This document shows, in pieces, positions 1 through 11,600 of a stretch of 64,000 bases of DNA. The position numbers were made by a program, and so were the translations under genes. The notes beneath the pieces are model-generated. The model saw only the letters and a list, made by a program, of their open reading frames with translations, was not told the DNA's origin and searched no databases. The DNA lies in contig OY754977.1 in NCBI GenBank assembly GCA_963576475.1, positions 15,610,943-15,674,942 on the forward strand, read 5' to 3'. This stretch comes from Molanna angustata (lineage: Eukaryota > Arthropoda > Insecta > Trichoptera > Molannidae). Positions within the stretch are counted from its first letter, which is position 1, and every line of letters begins with the position of its first letter.

Positions 1-1320
1 TTCAAATATAGCTATCCTTATCTATCGTACATAACATGTACGTAGTATGACAGAAAAAACAAAACCGATTCAAAATATGATATGCAAATGTAGGCGTTAA
101 AATGTTTGCATTTCAATGTACTTAATGGTCAATATTGCTCAAATATTTTATGAACCATAATGAATTAGTCGTGAATCGAAGATCGCCTTCAAAATAGTAT
201 ATTCAATTACAGACGTTACGTATTTGTTTTTCAAAGTATGTTGCGGTCAAAATTGCTTAACATATTTAAGAACCGCAATGAATTAGATTTTATGAACCAT
301 AATGAATTAGTTGTGAATCGATGATTGCCATGAGTCGGTATGTGTATCGCATTCTAACGATATATTTTATTTGAGATAGAAAGTGTGAGAGTGATGTCTG
401 GGTCATGAGCGGATCGTTGTGGCAACGTGAACCGTGAGTCACCGATTCAATTTAATGATCCGGTCAAATAATACGGATCACTCATTTTTCCCCGTCGCTA
501 ATAAGTTGGAAATTCATTGAACCTTTTGGTGTACTATAATATATTGAAGACCAATGTACACTATAATATCAAAATGTTTCATCTAACAAAATAATAGTAA
601 TATAAGTCAAATGAAAATAGCAAAAACACATTAAATGATGTTTAAATAGAAATTGATAATACAAGAAAACAATCCAAAATAATACCTATTTATTCCAGAT
701 TACTACAAAATCTGTAGATGACGTTAGTAAACACAAAAAATCTATTTTTTAAGAATTTGAAACGAAAATATCCTCATTTCTTACCATATCCATCTTCATC
801 ATCATGAGCTCGTCTCCGGTTCATTTTATGTTGAATATCTTGATATTACCTATAATATACCCTAAAAATATACTTAAATGACATACGGCACCCTAACCAA
901 ACTTCGCGTCCTGTTAAAATTATTTTGCTACAAAAATGGCTAATGGCTAACATGAAATATTCAATTCAGAACTAACCAATGAATTTATTGGTACTTATCT
1001 ACCTACGGACAGGGATTCATAACCTTATCGCGGTGATGGGTACATTTCAGATACAAGCAATTTAAGATAATGCAATAGAATAATGTATGAGACAGCGACT
1101 TGTTATTTACCAAAATACGTCATTTATATAATGGTCCATACATAATTTATACTTAAGTCATAGCATAAAGGTTGATTTTTTCTCTGTAAAACATATTATT
1201 TTATATATTTCTTCTCTATTTTTTTAAAGTTATGTAATGATTCAATTAATAATCGTGTAAAATATTTATAGGTTTTAACCTGTTATTTTACCAACAAATA
1301 AATAAATAAAGTAAAAAAGA
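1..1320. other. AT-rich stretch without a recognisable gene
   Basis: No ORF with domain character and no exon chain was found on either strand. The only structure seen is a diverged tandem duplication, listed separately, in the first 350 bases. The rest is AT-rich sequence typical of insect intergenic DNA. Confidence 0.6.
61..331 (+). repeat. diverged tandem duplication
   Basis: A segment around 61-191 is followed by a related segment around 190-331. The best-conserved part begins ATGAACCATAATGAATTAGT and continues through GTGAATCGA at 151-180 and again at 295-325. An intermediate partial copy of the AATGAATTAG word lies near 278. This looks like an old local duplication; no coding capacity is seen. 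Confidence 0.55.
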
Positions 1321-1324
1321 TTGG

Positions 1325-1500
1325 ATAATATGAACCCTGAGAAGTGGTGGCTGTCGGAAATGAAAAAATGTCTTCAAAGTGATGAATATTGTTATTTTTG
1401 CTCATCAGTTATAGTAGTAAAGCGTGATTTTTTTATATTTACTACGGAAGACAACAAAAAATTACGACTTCCATTTACACTTTGGTTGGTGGAAACCCCC
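1325..1500 (+). repeat. dispersed repeat family R1, copy 1
   Basis: The segment starts TATGAACCCTGAGAAGTGGT and contains a CTACGGAAGAC word and a CTTTGGTTGGTGGAAACCC word. The same order of words recurs at 62464-62560 on the plus strand and, inverted, at 62690-62815. The 60-residue ORF over it shows no protein family and is taken as incidental. Element class unknown. Confidence 0.5.
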
Positions 1501-2300
1501 TAACAGACTGTTCATCTGTCCCGCCACCAAAAGAGGCACACTGCCGCAAAATCGCCCCCCAAACTGCCGCAGGATACCTCCACCACGCGGTAATTATTTT
1601 TTGTAAATCTTTTGGTTCAAAATTGTAACTGCAGAGGCCTCTCCAGATTGGGTCCAAGGATAGTAGGGACTCCTCAAGCCGCCGCGTGCCTCTTTTTTTT
1701 CTTTTTTTTTGGTTAAGGCAATTCACCCTGTAAAGAGTGCTATAAATCTATAAATCGCGGGCCTCTTAACCCATTAATTGTATTTTATCAATTTAACTTT
1801 TATTTTTACCGTTGACTCGAGGCACCTACGGTTTGGGAAGTCACTGATTGTTGTAACCGCGTGGAAAGGAGGGCTACAGCCTGTCGCGCCCCTGACCCAG
1901 AAATTTGGCTTCTTCTCTCTTCTGCTTCTTCTTTTTCTGGATCGAGGAGCTATACCTGAGGACGTCACCCGCCTGTAGCTTCCTCGCTGGTCTACGACTG
2001 GGTGATCTGCTGAGCGTCTCCCTTAGCAGACGGTCGAAGAGGAAAGGACCGCGTCCTTGGGGTGAGTGCATTCAAGTTCTCTCTCGATCCAAGACCGAAG
2101 CTGGTCACATTGTCTAACCAGGACGCCTTGCGTCTATAGAACTGACAGCCCTCTCTGCAACCGCAGAGAGAGAGCTGGTGTAAGACACACATGGCGCTAG
2201 TATTTGGCAATCCGGCAATATGACACAAAAAAAATTCAGTTGACTGACTACGAAAACGCGAGTTCGAGGCATTTTTTTGTGTGGTCATTTAAACAATAAA
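1501..2300. other. GC-richer unassigned segment
   Basis: This stretch has more G+C than its surroundings and many short overlapping ORFs of 60-98 codons on both strands. None shows a recognisable domain. It may be a transposon fragment, because such islands in this window usually are, but no terminal repeat or target duplication was found. Confidence 0.35.
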
Positions 2301-2576
2301 AATTTTAGCTAGAAGGCTGTTAATGTGTGTAAGTATTGTTTAAACTTCAATTTTTATATTTTTGCATGTAAAATTGCATAATATATGCTTTAAATATCTG
2401 TTTTAATATGATTCAAAACATAACATTCAAATTCAAGTCAAGTGGGGTAAGAGAAACAGTCATGGCAGGGGTAAGAGGAACATATGTTTCTCTTTCCCGG
2501 TGTCAGAAGTCATAAACATTTTAACTGTCTTTGATATATTATGGACCGTTTATTAAAGTACCTACCCAATGCTACT

Positions 2577-4454
2577 GATACCGGCCGGTCAGTCGTCACA
2601 AGTGACGTGAGCGAGATAAATCCGACGCCCCTATATGACGTGCGGGTATTTTCGGGTACCTACCCAAAATACCGCGGGAACCAGCATTAATTTGGGGGAA
2701 TATTAATTTAATTTTTTTATTGCTTGGGATATTTTTTTTTATAAAATGGCAACATTTTGTCTTGTCAGCGGGAGATAAGTAACGAAGAGAAAAAGGCGCG
2801 CTGAGTTTTTGCCGCGTGTGGGAATTTTAATTTTAAAAAAAGAGGAACGATTCTTTTAGCATCAATTTTATTTTTTTCTAAAAGGAAAATTTTTTTAAGT
2901 CTGGCCGTGCCGCCAGCAGTCGATTTTAATAAATAACTTCTCGTCTCAAGTCCGGTGCCCAGACACAATAGCCTATGATAAGCTTTACTTTTATTATGTA
3001 CATATGTTACATTCATTATATTTGTCTCTTCAAGATAACTATTCATTATCTATATTAAACCTATGTATCTTTAAGACAACCACTTAGTATCTATATTAAA
3101 CCTTTAATAATACAATATCCCATGTGAAAACACATTATTGAGACGCACTGAGCGCTAATCGTACCTTTTATTATCTATCATTCACTTTAAAATTGTTTCC
3201 TTATACTCAATTTGTAAAACACTATATTTATAACAATAAAACAAGAATAAAACATTATTTACCTATAAATTGTTTCCCATTTGTATTTCAAATAGAATTA
3301 ATTTAAAATAACATTCTCTACTATGAATGTCCAGCATACAATGGGTTTTCCATTGCTACTTGTAACAATACTTAATATAAAAATATTTATAATTTGCCCA
3401 TTCTGAGAGTTCTACTCAGGGTCGCTGGTTCGTCCAAACTCTCTCGTTTGGATGGAAGGCCCCTCTGTTGGGAGACAATCTGACACTCCTTCGCTACACG
3501 CTGTCCGGAGACTCAGAGGGCAAGGCCGCTGACCAGCTCCGAACAGCACTCAGCGTAGACGTGTTCAGTTAAGGTGGAGCTAGGGACGACGTAAAGCGTC
3601 GTCTCAAGGTGTCACTCCCCTCGGATAAACTATTAATACTAACTGGGCCAAGGTAAGAGAACATTAAAGGCCACTCACCGTGAGGACGTGGTCTCCCAGC
3701 TTGGACCCCTGTCGATGATGGTGGATCGACAGCCCACCAGGCGTAGTCTGCGTTGACCTACGGGTCGGTGGACGTCCTCAGCCACTGGGAAAGTCCGTGT
3801 CCAGCCCAACGTATGCAAAGAAGATTTAAAACTTATAGTTGGCTTAGAGCCGATGGAAACACCTAGGTGGCACAACCTGACCGAGGGAATCCGTCGGACG
3901 AAACCCTGGCAGGCGACTCGCCGAAACGCTCAAAGGCCTCTACGGTTCAGCCAAGGCAACAGTCTCAGGAAAAACCCAGCCAGCTGCACCAGGCTTGGCT
4001 CAAGTTAGAGTTTCTTACTTTCGTTGGGTAGAAAAAATACAATAAAAATTATTGCCGGCTCTGGGGCACCGGACTTGAGACGAGAAGTTATTTATTAAAA
4101 TCGACTGCTGGCGGCACGGCCAGACTTTAAAAAAATTTTCCTTTTAGAAAAAAATAAAATTGATGCTAAAAGAATCGTTCCTCTTTTTTTAAAATTAAAA
4201 TTCCCACACGCGGCAAAAAAAACTCAGCGCGCCTTTTTTTCTTCGTTCTTTCTCTCAGCTGACAAGACAAAATTCATTTCATAAAAAAAATTATCCCAAG
4301 TAATAAAATCATTATCATTATTTCCCCAAAAATTAATGGTGGTTCCCGCGGTATTTTGGGTAGGTACCCGAAAATACTCGCACGTCATATAGGGGCGTCG
4401 GATTTCTCTCGCTCACGTCACTCGTGACGACCAGACGACTGACCGGCCGGTATC
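2577..4454. mobile_element. foldback element with ~390 bp inverted arms
   Basis: The left arm (about 2577-2963) and right arm (about 4060-4454) are reverse complements over nearly their whole length. They begin with GATACCGGCCGGTCAGTCGT and end inside at a CAAGTCCGGTGCCC word. The right arm carries a small extra repeat near its outer end. A second, looser inverted pair lies just outside (about 2445-2500 and 4483-4515, sharing a TAAGAGGAACATA word). The ~1.1 kb between the arms has no intact ORF. One frame near 3440-3570 reads like a degraded Gag-type fragment, but this is weak. No target duplication could be fixed. Foldback-type or long-TIR DNA element is the best description; the superfamily is unknown. 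Confidence 0.7.
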
Positions 4455-5370
4455 GGTATCAAACTGATCAAAGAATTTGAAAAATAAACTATGTTCCTCT
4501 TATCCCACTGACCTTATTGCCATATATTAATATAGCAAAGAAACCCAATACCCATTATTTTACTTTGGCATAATGTATTTCTTTTATTAATACTATTTTC
4601 CGCGAACGGGGTTGTATCATAAAAAGTTGATTGGCTGGGCTGTCGGACGACATTAGCATTTTAATTTGTATAAAGTAGTGATTAGTTTCTTTTCAGATCT
4701 TCTACCAATCTCCGGGGGTGAAATTAAGTATTAATAATAAAATTTCTTTCAGATACCTTTAACAACGGGGGTGATTTTAAGGTAGTTTTTAATTTATAAA
4801 AAAGTAATTAAGTGTAAGTGCTTCATTGCAGTCCTGGTTGGAGAGCAGTTTGGTAAGATCTTTCCAGTTATATATCCTTTTTACCATGCCTGTGTTTTAA
4901 TGTATAAGTCTTTTCATGCGCATGACAGCCGACGATGCTTTACAAGATTTTTATTTTCAGAGACAGCGTTTAATATTTACTTTTCAGCAGGAGCTAATAT
5001 GTTTAATATGTACTTTTCAGCAATTATTTATTATTCGGAACGTCTATATACCATGTTTAACAATTTGGCGCTATCCACCGTGAGGCCTTCAAAGCAGTAT
5101 GTTTTAACGTAAACAATTTTGGCAATGATGGTGCCCTTTTCACATTTTTTATAACAATTTGGCCCCACGCGATAACAATTTGGCATTCTAACGTGGAGCC
5201 ATTATTTTCAGTTTTTTTTTATTTAGCGACACTAGATAGCATGTTCGTTGAGATTTAGAGAACAGTTATCTAGGATGTGTTGAAATTTAGGGAAAACTGC
5301 AATATGTTGCCAACCAAAACGTCAATCGCGCGATATTCCATGACTCACTTTTTAACAAATAGAAATTTAT
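4455..5370. other. AT-rich stretch without a recognisable gene
   Basis: No exon chain, no long ORF with domain character and no clear transposon end was recognised. An AACAATTTGGC word recurs three times between about 5060 and 5185, possibly a small degenerate tandem repeat. Confidence 0.5.
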
Positions 5371-5374
5371 TAAT

Positions 5375-5960
5375 ATGATAGGGAATATATTAAACAAATA
5401 GAAATTTTCAAATTAGAACACAAGAACACTTACGCTGTCTGAAAAATAATAATTTTTCAGAATTCGCTGAACACCTTATAGAATTTAATCATCATTTTGA
5501 CATTAATACAGGTTTACAGATATTACATACAGGACATTCAAATTTAAAATTAGCTGATTTGGAAATATTAGAAATTAGGAAAAGCATAAACAATAACCAG
5601 GATATAATAAACAATCAAATTAATTTTCCTAATAGTCCGCTACTAAATATATTCCCTATCAAATAAATTAACATAGATTAAATTAATAATAATAAAAAAA
5701 AAATAATAATAAATATATTAATAAATAATTTATATCTTGCGTTTCCTAAACACCGGGTTGTCGCTTGCCCCACTACTTTTGAATTGACTCCTCCCACATC
5801 TTTAGTTTAGGTTAAGTCTATATTTTCATTTTTAATTTAGTACGTAAGTCATCCTGAAGATGAGAACATCGTTCTCGAAACCGGTCGACAGTTATTTGTG
5901 CTCAAAAGTGGTGTATACCAAGTTATTATTATATATATTATAAAATAAAAATTATAATGA
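5375..5960 (+). pseudogene. 5'-truncated Penelope-like element relic
   Basis: From about 5430 to 5665 one plus frame encodes the C-terminal part of a GIY-YIG endonuclease domain, with the pattern F-EHL-E-NHHF and later ADLEILEIRKS and SPLLNI. It lines up by eye with the tail of the intact Penelope-like protein at 30905-33337, but belongs to a different subfamily. The reverse transcriptase and the GIY-YIG motif itself are missing. A short inverted copy of the 3' word ATATATTCCCTATC lies at the 5' edge (about 5375-5390), as in Penelope-like insertions that carry an inverted 5' piece. A hammerhead-like motif lies in its 3' region. Not functional. Confidence 0.65.
5854..5886 (+). ncRNA. hammerhead-ribozyme-like motif in PLE relic
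   Basis: The order is CTGA, AGAT, a six-base stem GAGAAC/GTTCTC with loop ATC, GAAA, a minimal CCGG helix III and a TC cleavage-site dinucleotide. This is the order of hammerhead parts known from Penelope-like elements. There is one extra base between the expected core and helix II. Helix I, which would pair bases before 5854 with bases after 5886, shows only two clear pairs, so activity is doubtful. Confidence 0.4.
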
Positions 5961-5994
5961 CGCCACAAAGTTACTTCCTTAAAAATAAAACTGA

Positions 5995-6452
5995 ATTTAA
6001 TTATATTGTTTAATGAATACAAACATTGTAGGTATGATATAGTTTACAATATATAATAACTTTGTTTTAAATATTCTTTTATTTTCATAACTCAATTAGA
6101 GAGAAAAAGAATACTTACCTATCTTTCTAACTTTCTAGAAAAACAATTTGCTATCTCTGCTGTTCAAGATTAAAACACTGATTCTTTGATTTTTTGGGAA
6201 AAATGTTTTTTTTTTTGCATTATCGTAATAATATTTTTTTATAATTTTTCTTTATAAAAAGTGATTTATACCTAGAATTTTTTGGTAATGAAATTCTCCC
6301 AAAAAAACAAAATTCAGTGTTTTAATCTTAAACACTGGGGAAGGTCAGTAATATTATTATTATTATTACTGAATTCCAGTAAAACGTTGAGGGACCATTC
6401 AGAGATGGCGCTAAAAGCGCGGGATCATAGAAAAAATCGAAGTTTCCCTTCT
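5995..6452 (+). repeat. direct repeat, copy 1
   Basis: This ~460 bp sequence recurs at 7507-7961 with only scattered substitutions and small indels, mainly in homopolymers and in the last 80 bases. Both copies contain the same hairpin, so the duplication came after the hairpin arose. No ORF. It could be a segmental duplication or the two terminal repeats of an unrecognised element; the ends do not have TG...CA. Confidence 0.8.
6166..6329. repeat. hairpin (MITE-like) in direct repeat copy 1
   Basis: The ends are inverted copies of AAGATTAAAACACTGA and continue through an imperfect TTTTTTGGGA word. The loop is AT-rich. A clear target duplication is not visible, so this may be a small MITE or simply a palindromic segment. 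Confidence 0.55.
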
Positions 6453-7506
6453 CCGTCTGGAAACTCAGTACATTGGAAAAAAGTATTAAATTACCCCTTC
6501 CCCCCTCTATCCCCTTCGGGGACTTTGTATAGATGGCAGTAGTGTCAATTATGGCAGGTTTACTATTCAGTTACCTACCAGTTTTTTTACTAACCGATTA
6601 AAATAAAAAACGAGTAGGTAGGTTCCTACATTTGTTTATGGTACAAATATTATTTTGTCTATGCTTGTTTTAGTTATTCAACCAATTAGAAGCACCCATT
6701 TCAAATCTAAAAAGTGGTGTGAGGTCAACCAACAACCAACAGTTTTAATGGAAAGTTTGATAACATCAATGTTTTTATTTTAAAATTTACGAATTTTCAA
6801 ATTTATCTGAAATCGATTGGTGCTAGTGTTCCAGTTTTGCACTTATATTATCGAAAATGCATATGAAGTATTTTGTTTTACTAAACAAAGGCAATTATAC
6901 ACTGTGATACATTATGTTCCAACGGATATTTTTTTGTGTGAGTGAAAAAATACAAAATATGTAGTATATTTTGAGAAAGTCATCTATTATAGATGGAAAT
7001 TAAGAAAAACAAAGAGGAATAAATAAGATGCATTCAATATTTGCCCCAGGTAAAATAATATTATTACCGTTTTTGTTTAGAGGTTATGTTGTATGTCACT
7101 TTGAAATTTATTCGATGTATCAATTTTAATGAAACAACTTATTTTATCGATAATCCAATATTTTTGTTAGTAACAAGTTGATCCGATATCTATAAATGAT
7201 AGTACTAGCAATATTTTTAAAACAATTGCATGTAGTGGTGATATTTTACTCTGGTTAGAAATTTGGCAAAAACTTTATAAATATAGTTATTTTATCAATT
7301 CCAAGTTGACAACATTATTAATACTAGAAAACTAATAGTTCAATGCGCTTATGTATGTAATATAATGGTGTTTTGTTTTTCAGAATTGACTTTGAGCAGA
7401 CTCGGCAGACTGAGCGATATTCCATGAAAATTTATACAGTTCAACCCATGAATCCACGAAGAAATTTATAAGTCCATAGTATTTTTGTCTACTACATAAT
7501 ATTAAG
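6453..7506. other. spacer between direct repeats, no gene seen
   Basis: AT-rich sequence with no ORF of note and no terminal structure. It may include promoter or 5' UTR sequence of the downstream zinc-finger gene, whose first recognised exon has an acceptor at 8608, but nothing specific supports this. Confidence 0.4.
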
Positions 7507-7961
7507 ATTTAATTATATTGTTTAATGAATACAAACATTGTAGGTATGATATAGTTTACAATATATAATAACTTTGTTTTAAATATTCTTTTATTTTCAT
7601 AACTCAATTAGAGAGAAAAAGAATACTTACCTATATTTCTAACTTTCTAGAAAAACAATTTGCTATCTCTGCTGTTCAAGATTAAAACACTGATTCTTTG
7701 ATTTTTTGGGAAAAATGTCTTTTTTTGCATTATCGTAAAAATATTTTTTTATAATTTTTCTTTATAAAAAGTGATTTATACCTAGAATTTTTTGGTAATG
7801 AAATTCTCCCAAAAAACAAAATTCAGTGTTTTAATCTTAAACACTGGGGAAGGTCAGTAATATTATTATTATTATTACTGGATTCCAGTAACACTTTCGG
7901 GGACCAAACAGAGATGGCGCTAAAAGCGCGGCATTAAAGAAAAAGTCGAAGTTTCCCTTCT
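7507..7961 (+). repeat. direct repeat, copy 2
   Basis: Second copy of the 5995-6452 sequence, same orientation, about 1.5 kb downstream. It contains the same hairpin at 7678-7838. Confidence 0.8.
7678..7838. repeat. hairpin (MITE-like) in direct repeat copy 2
   Basis: Inverted AAGATTAAAACACTGA ends as in the copy at 6166-6329, with a slightly shorter T-run inside. Confidence 0.55.
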
Positions 7962-8020
7962 ACAAACAGAGATGGCGCTAAAAGCGCGGGATCAAAAAAA
8001 AGTCGAAGTTTCCCTTCTAA
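7905..8020 (+). repeat. 58 bp tandem duplication
   Basis: The word CAAACAGAGATGGCGC begins at 7905 and again at 7963. Each unit runs on through an AAGCGCGG word to an AAGTCGAAGTTTCCCTTCT word. The corresponding place in direct repeat copy 1 (about 6396-6452) has only one unit. Confidence 0.75.
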
Positions 8021-8635
8021 ATAAGTTCTCTTTTCTATGATTGCATGCAACACTACAATGCTTTTCTACTGACATATTATGAAATATATATTGATATTTA
8101 TATGTGATGGGTTGTGATTTGTGATTGTTTTCATATTTTGTCCCTGTTTTTCCTTCCATTATTGGCTTTTATGATCGAAAACAGGTAAAATAAGTAAAAG
8201 TGGAATAGTTTTTGGTAAAAGCACAAGTGTCTACTTTTAACAAAAATGTTTAAGAATATTTGCCGAGGTAAATAAATAAAACGGTAAAAAAATTACTGCT
8301 TTTCAATTTTTATTGATCGAGTAATTGTCAGAAGTAGAAAACATAACAAAGAATGAATTGAACAAGTTTAAAACATTTTATTCAACTGTTTTCTAATATT
8401 CTTTTTCGTATCTTGAAGTTGTGTCAATATCTTGTAAAGTTTTACATACAATTTACAACGAATGAGAAAAACAAAATTATAGGATCACACCTGATCTAAA
8501 AATAATTATAATGCTACGTACACCCTATTGCACAGGGTATTTACAATAATGTACAAGTTTTATTTATCTAAGGCAATATTTTAATCATGATAGTTTTGTC
8601 TCTTTCAGATTTTAAGTTTTGTATACAATGATACA

Positions 8636-11600
8636 ATGGAGAACAAACAAACAAAAAATGAAATTCCGGGAACAAGTTCTCGAATAAAAAGGAAAAAATC
8701 TCATAGAAGAAATGAAGCAAGTCGTTTATCGTAAGTACCAATAAACAAATGTAATTTTATTTAAATTGTAAATTAGGGATTCACAGTATAAATAAAATAA
8801 TTAGGGATCACTAGACTTCATTCCAAGCTGCAAATATCAGCTCCATACTTTCTGCATAGCATAGCGCTACATACCTACTATTTCACACTTCTTGTCTTTT
8901 GTTCAACTCTTTATTACAATCACATCAGAATCACATTGTGTTCTTCATTTGAGTATTTATTTCTATTATCTGACTTCAATAGGAACAATTTTGTGGTATT
9001 ATTTATTTATTTATAAAAAATCTTACAAGTTATTGAGTACAATTAATATGAAATAATGTATTCAACCTCACTAGGATAAACCTGTATCGAGGTTAAATAA
9101 ATTCACATTTTTGACAGACATAAATGTGACACAAAAATAATATTACACAAAACAACATGTCACTAATGTTACCAGTTGGGCACCTACAAACTACTTTTCT
9201 TTCTTTTAACTTTTTAAAAGGCTTTATTTCACCGTTGCCAGTGTTCTAGCCTGTCTTGGTTGATGTTTTGTAACAATATTTTTAAAAAATATAAATGATA
9301 AATAATACAATTACAATAAATATAATATGTAGGGCAACCATGATTATTGCGAATAAAAAAAAAAAAACATATATTTCAATTTAGGAAGGTTAACGATGAA
9401 AGAATACTTTTGCCATCCACAGACAATACAAACATCTTGACATTTTTTTTTCAATTGAGAGGCATTGATTGATTTTAGATAGTTGGGAAGAATATTGAAT
9501 ATTAGTGGAGCCAGATAACAGTAACTTAACTGCCCAAAAGAGGTTTTAGTATAGACTGTCATAAAGTTTAGGGATGTGCCTGTTCTTTTATTATGTTATT
9601 GAGGTATACTTTGTAAAATAAATAATGCAGATTTTTTTAAACTGTATAAGAATGAAATTATATCGGCACACTGATGTATCTCAAAATCATATTTTGATAA
9701 AGACTACTTGTAATATAAACATCGCAGAAACTGTTGGATATAAATTGAAACAGGAGGATTTAGTAACTGTCAATAGATTAACACCCCGCTACCGCCAACC
9801 CCCGCAGTCAGGATCAACCACTACCACCAGACCAAGAAATATTATTGCCCAAATCTCTTCGAAAAGGACAAAGGACGAGTTGCTGGCAGCAATAAAGAAG
9901 AATAAAGGCGTCAGTACTTCTTCACTGGGTCTTTCAGGAGAAAACGTCAAAATATTTGTAAACGATCATCTTACAAGGAGGAACAAGCTGATCCTGAAGG
10001 CGGCCAAGGAATTCAAAAAGTCAAATAATTATAATTTTTTGTGGGTACGCAACTCCAAAATCTATTTGCGAAAAAACGAGCTTTCCGGACCAGTTTGTAT
10101 CTCCAGTATGAATCAACTAGCGAATCTTACTTGAATGATATTGCTTATTTTTTGTTTCAGTTTGATAACTTCTATTTTCTTATTTTTCAAATCTATGTAT
10201 ATCTAAGTTTAGTTTGTCTTTTTGTTTGTCTAAGTTTTGTTTGTATATCTGTTGCTATTATATTGTATTATCTTGTCTCTGCCAAATTTTAATTTCTATG
10301 AACATATTAATCACATAAACGTAATATCAAATGCATTACATTTATACACACATTACAACATCTACACCACAACCCATACTTACACAGGCGAACTTATGTT
10401 GAATTTAGCGAGGCGTGCTGAAGGTGGACCTCTGACAAGCGTTTTCATTTATGTCATTCTTTTTAATTTTATTTCGATACATATATATATTTACGTTCAG
10501 AAATGACTGACACAATTAGTATTTATTACCAAAATGTCCGAGGCCTGCGAACGAAAACTCATGATTTTCTACAAAGTGTACTACTAAATGATTATGATAT
10601 AATTTGTATTACAGAGTCATGGTTGATAGAAAGTATTACCGACGACGAGATATTTGACAAACGTTACAATGTGTACAGACGAGACCGAAACATTACCCGT
10701 AATAATAGTTGTAATCACAATAATAATGGCAAATTAACCGGAGGAGGAGTTGCTATAGCAGTCGATAGAAAATACACCGCAAAACTTGAAAAAACGTGGC
10801 TTTCTAATGCCGAGGATATTTGGATAAGTCTTAAACTACATCTCTCAAAAAAGCGAAATTTTTCAATTCATTTATGTTGCACCTATATACCGGGAGTTGG
10901 ACCGAAATTATCGGCTTCAGATAAATTGGCACTCGTCGCAAACCATACTGATAATATTTGTAAAATGACTACACTATTCCCAGACGATATTTTTATCGTA
11001 TTAGGAGATTATAATATGCCTAGCATAACCTGGAATTCTTCCTCATACGTGTCCCCACAGCCAAATAATAATGATCAGTGTTCTTCCTTGTTCTGTAACT
11101 CTATATCGTTGTCGAATCTAACTCAATATAACAATATTACCAATCATAATGGACGAGTTCTTGATATCGTGTTGTCAAATTTACCCCTTACCGTTTCCAA
11201 ATCTTGTCATTCTTTGGTAATTGAAGACCTGCATCATCCTTCCCTCTTGATAGATTTCCAAATCCCTTTTCCCAAGTCCGCTTTGAAAAATCCTCAGACT
11301 ATACTTTTATTCCATAAAGCCAACTATGACATTATCAACGACTTCTTGACAAAAACTAATTGGTCTTCAGTAATAAACACTTCTGACATTAACACAGCAC
11401 TTGAGAATTTTTATTGTATACTGACAAACACTATAGAAACCCATGTACCAAAAAGAACAAAGAAGTCTGACAAATACCCAGTGTGGTATACCTTACCACT
11501 GAAAAAAATTATTAAAGAAAAAATATACTACCACAACAAATGGAAACGTGACAGAAACCCTCTTGATTATCAGACGTTCTCTCTTCTGCGAAAAAGACAA

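Noticed and set aside
1321..1503. 60-codon ORF as a gene
   Set aside because: It coincides with a dispersed repeat whose other copies do not keep the frame.
3675..3875. 66-codon minus-strand ORF in the foldback core
   Set aside because: No domain, no codon pattern, and it lies in a degenerate region.
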